A stretch of DNA of 6,791 nt from Chloroflexota bacterium (GTDB lineage: Bacteria; Chloroflexota; UBA5177; JANWHV01): assembly GCA_025450375.1 (NCBI GenBank), contig JANWHO010000145.1, positions 1-6,791 on the forward strand, given 5' to 3'. Below are positions 5,944 through 6,791 of the stretch, in pieces (position 1 is the stretch's first letter; every line of letters begins with the position of its first letter). The notes beneath the pieces are model-generated. The model saw nothing but the letters and a program-made list of their open reading frames with translations. It was not told the origin of the DNA and did no database searches. The translations under genes and the position numbers were made by a program.

Positions 5944-6070
5944 TCCCACGGCTTGAAACCAATCACGCCGTCGTTGGTGCCTCCGCGTAGCCGCCGCGAT
6001 CAAAAGAAAACTGGCGGATCGGCGGCGGCGCTGATCCGAAACTCGGGATCGCGCGTACTATCGGAGGCAC

Positions 6071-6132
6071 GTCCATGATCGGCCGGCTCTTATATTTGAG
6101 CATCTCATCAGCACAACCGGCCGATCATGGAC
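6071..6132. repeat. Perfect 16-bp inverted repeat around a 30-base AT-rich core
   Basis: Arms 6071-6086 and 6117-6132 are exact reverse complements (GTCCATGATCGGCCGG on the left). The core 6087-6116 is clearly more AT-rich than its surroundings and contains TATATT (6091-6096). It lies in the divergent region, 99 bases before the 88-residue gene. It may be an operator, an mRNA leader hairpin or a small mobile relic; sequence alone does not decide. Confidence 0.75.
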
Positions 6133-6218
6133 ACCCGTGTTCCCCAAGCCCGCGCTCCGCCACGTTTTCTGTTCTACACGGCGAGCGCCGGAAAGTGGCC
6201 GCCTTAGCAGCGGCGGCG

Positions 6219-6224
6219 TATCCT
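6219..6224 (+). promoter_or_regulatory. Possible -10 element of a leaderless transcript
   Basis: TATCCT ends 6 bases before the ATG at 6231, the spacing expected if transcription starts at the A of the ATG. No ribosome site precedes that ATG. No strong -35 is seen. Confidence 0.4.
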
Positions 6225-6230
6225 TAATCC

Positions 6231-6497
6231 ATGAAGCACGATACGACCATGAGTTTCCAGCCGAATCCGCACGAACCTGATGGCCCACGCACGGGCCCCG
6301 AGGAGGAACGGACCCGCCTGCATGCCCTGCGCCTCGGTGCTGAACTCGAGCGCCTCGGGATGAGTTGGGTGATCGGTCCCGCCGAGGGCCGCCTGAGGGG
6401 CGATCCCTATGCGCTCTATCATGTGCGTAATACTGATGGCGGCATCATTACCTTTGCCACGCTGGACGAGATAGACGCCTGGCTTGCCGACCGCTAA
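6231..6497 (+). CDS. Small protein of unknown function (88 residues)
   Basis: I do not recognise the family. The N-terminal 28 residues are polar and Pro/Glu-rich and probably disordered. Residues 29-45 (RLHALRLGAELERLGMS) look like an amphipathic helix. The C-terminal part (DPYALYHVRNTDGGIITFAT, then LDEIDAWLADR) looks like a short beta hairpin followed by a helix, giving a compact soluble domain. There is no signal peptide or membrane segment. ATG 6231 and an in-frame ATG at 6249 both lack a ribosome site, so the start rests on the possible leaderless promoter. Coding is supported by the composition and the sensible protein-like C-terminal half. Confidence 0.6.
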   Translation: MKHDTTMSFQPNPHEPDGPRTGPEEERTRLHALRLGAELERLGMSWVIGPAEGRLRGDPYALYHVRNTDGGIITFATLDEIDAWLADR

Positions 6498-6604
6498 GGC
6501 GAGCCGACTTCGATCGAGGGAATGGATCGCCACGAACTCCATAACCTGACGAAGACGTGAATCAGGTGAACGGTCCGCTCACCACTCTCATAAGCCGCCA
6601 ATCC

Positions 6605-6620
6605 TTCGTCGGCGGACGAA
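6605..6620. repeat. Small dyad upstream of the ArsR-type gene
   Basis: TTCGTC (6605-6610) and GACGAA (6615-6620) are exact reverse complements around GGCG. It lies 44 bases before the ArsR-type ATG and 12 bases before a TACCCT hexamer (6633-6638) that could be a -10. A dyad here could be an autoregulatory operator, though it is short. Confidence 0.35.
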
Positions 6621-6651
6621 ACGTGCCCGTGTTACCCTTGAAGGAAACCAC

Positions 6652-6658
6652 AAGGAGG
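6652..6658 (+). promoter_or_regulatory. Ribosome binding site of the ArsR-type gene
   Basis: AAGGAGG lies 5 bases before ATG 6664, a near-perfect anti-Shine-Dalgarno complement and the strongest site in the window. Confidence 0.85.
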
Positions 6659-6663
6659 GTACG

Positions 6664-6791
6664 ATGAGCACTCAGATCGCGGAACAGCCGGTGTTGGTGG
6701 AGGCGGACGTGGCGGCGGCGGCGGCGTTGATCGCCGACCCGGCACGGGCGCGAATGCTGCTCGCCCTGAGCGATGGCCGCGCGCTCCCGGC
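6664..6791 (+). CDS. N-terminal part of an ArsR/SmtB-type winged-helix regulator (cut by window edge)
   Basis: Forty-two codons are visible before the right edge. Residues 22-42 (LIADPARARMLLALSDGRAL, then P) closely resemble the first helices of ArsR-type repressors, where an A-D-P-x-R-x-R-x-L-x-x-L block precedes the helix-turn-helix. The recognition helix and any metal- or ligand-sensing residues are outside the window, so the effector is unknown. A five-codon GCG run (6712-6726) encodes five alanines just before that block. A strong ribosome site fixes the start. ArsR-type genes usually repress themselves and an adjacent transporter or enzyme, which would lie further right. Confidence 0.85.
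   Translation, partial: MSTQIAEQPVLVEADVAAAAALIADPARARMLLALSDGRALP

Larger units (their letters stand above)
5885..6230. other. 346-base divergent intergenic region
   Basis: This region should contain promoters for both flanking genes. It holds the mini-ORF and -10-like TAGAAT on the - strand (5888-5943), nested dyads GTGCCTCCG (5977-5985)/CGGAGGCAC (6062-6070) and GATCC/GGATC around 6032-6050, the 16-bp inverted repeat (6071-6132), and a -10-like TATCCT (6219-6224). No larger gene is convincing. Confidence 0.6.

Noticed and set aside
6071..6132. Invertible promoter (phase-variable switch)
   Set aside because: Inverted repeats do flank a promoter-like word, but a 30-base core is too short for known site-specific inversion, and no recombinase gene is present.

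Overview
This is a GC-rich bacterial window with six recognisable protein genes, two of them cut by the window edges, one small gene of unknown function, and unusually roomy intergenic DNA rich in inverted repeats. The organism cannot be fixed from the sequence. The high GC content, GTG starts, strong GGAGG ribosome sites, one candidate leaderless gene, and the mix of a VC1184-type class V PLP enzyme, a DUF4037 protein and a stand-alone ParB-like protein would fit Chloroflexota or Actinomycetota. That is inference only.

Layout, left to right. The 3' end of a lower-GC gene (3-644, +) encodes a protein with an apparent C-terminal kinase-like lobe. A 392-base gap follows, holding a pair of inverted REP-like hairpins (805-922). 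Next is an arginase/agmatinase-superfamily enzyme (1037-1963, +) whose first metal-ligand motif reads GGDC instead of GGDH. After a 306-base gap with a small degenerate direct repeat comes a cysteine-desulfurase-like PLP protein (2270-3562, +) that lacks the catalytic cysteine. A second copy of the REP-like pair (3561-3659) begins inside its stop codon. Then comes a stand-alone ParB/sulfiredoxin-fold protein (3925-4644, +), which converges on a DUF4037 nucleotidyltransferase-like gene (4778-5884, -). The divergent region upstream of the DUF4037 gene holds a 12-codon in-frame mini-ORF with a strong ribosome site and a perfect 16-bp inverted repeat around an AT-rich core. It leads to an 88-residue protein of unknown function (6231-6497, +). 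The start of an ArsR-type regulator (6664 to the right edge, +) closes the window.

There is no obvious operon: gaps between same-strand genes are mostly 300-390 bases, so most genes probably have their own promoters. Nothing ties the enzymes into one pathway. The most notable features are the four REP-like hairpins in two inverted pairs, the two enzymes with altered active-site positions, the interrupted leader of the DUF4037 gene, and the inverted repeat in the divergent promoter region. I see no tRNA, rRNA, CRISPR array, transposase or prophage gene.
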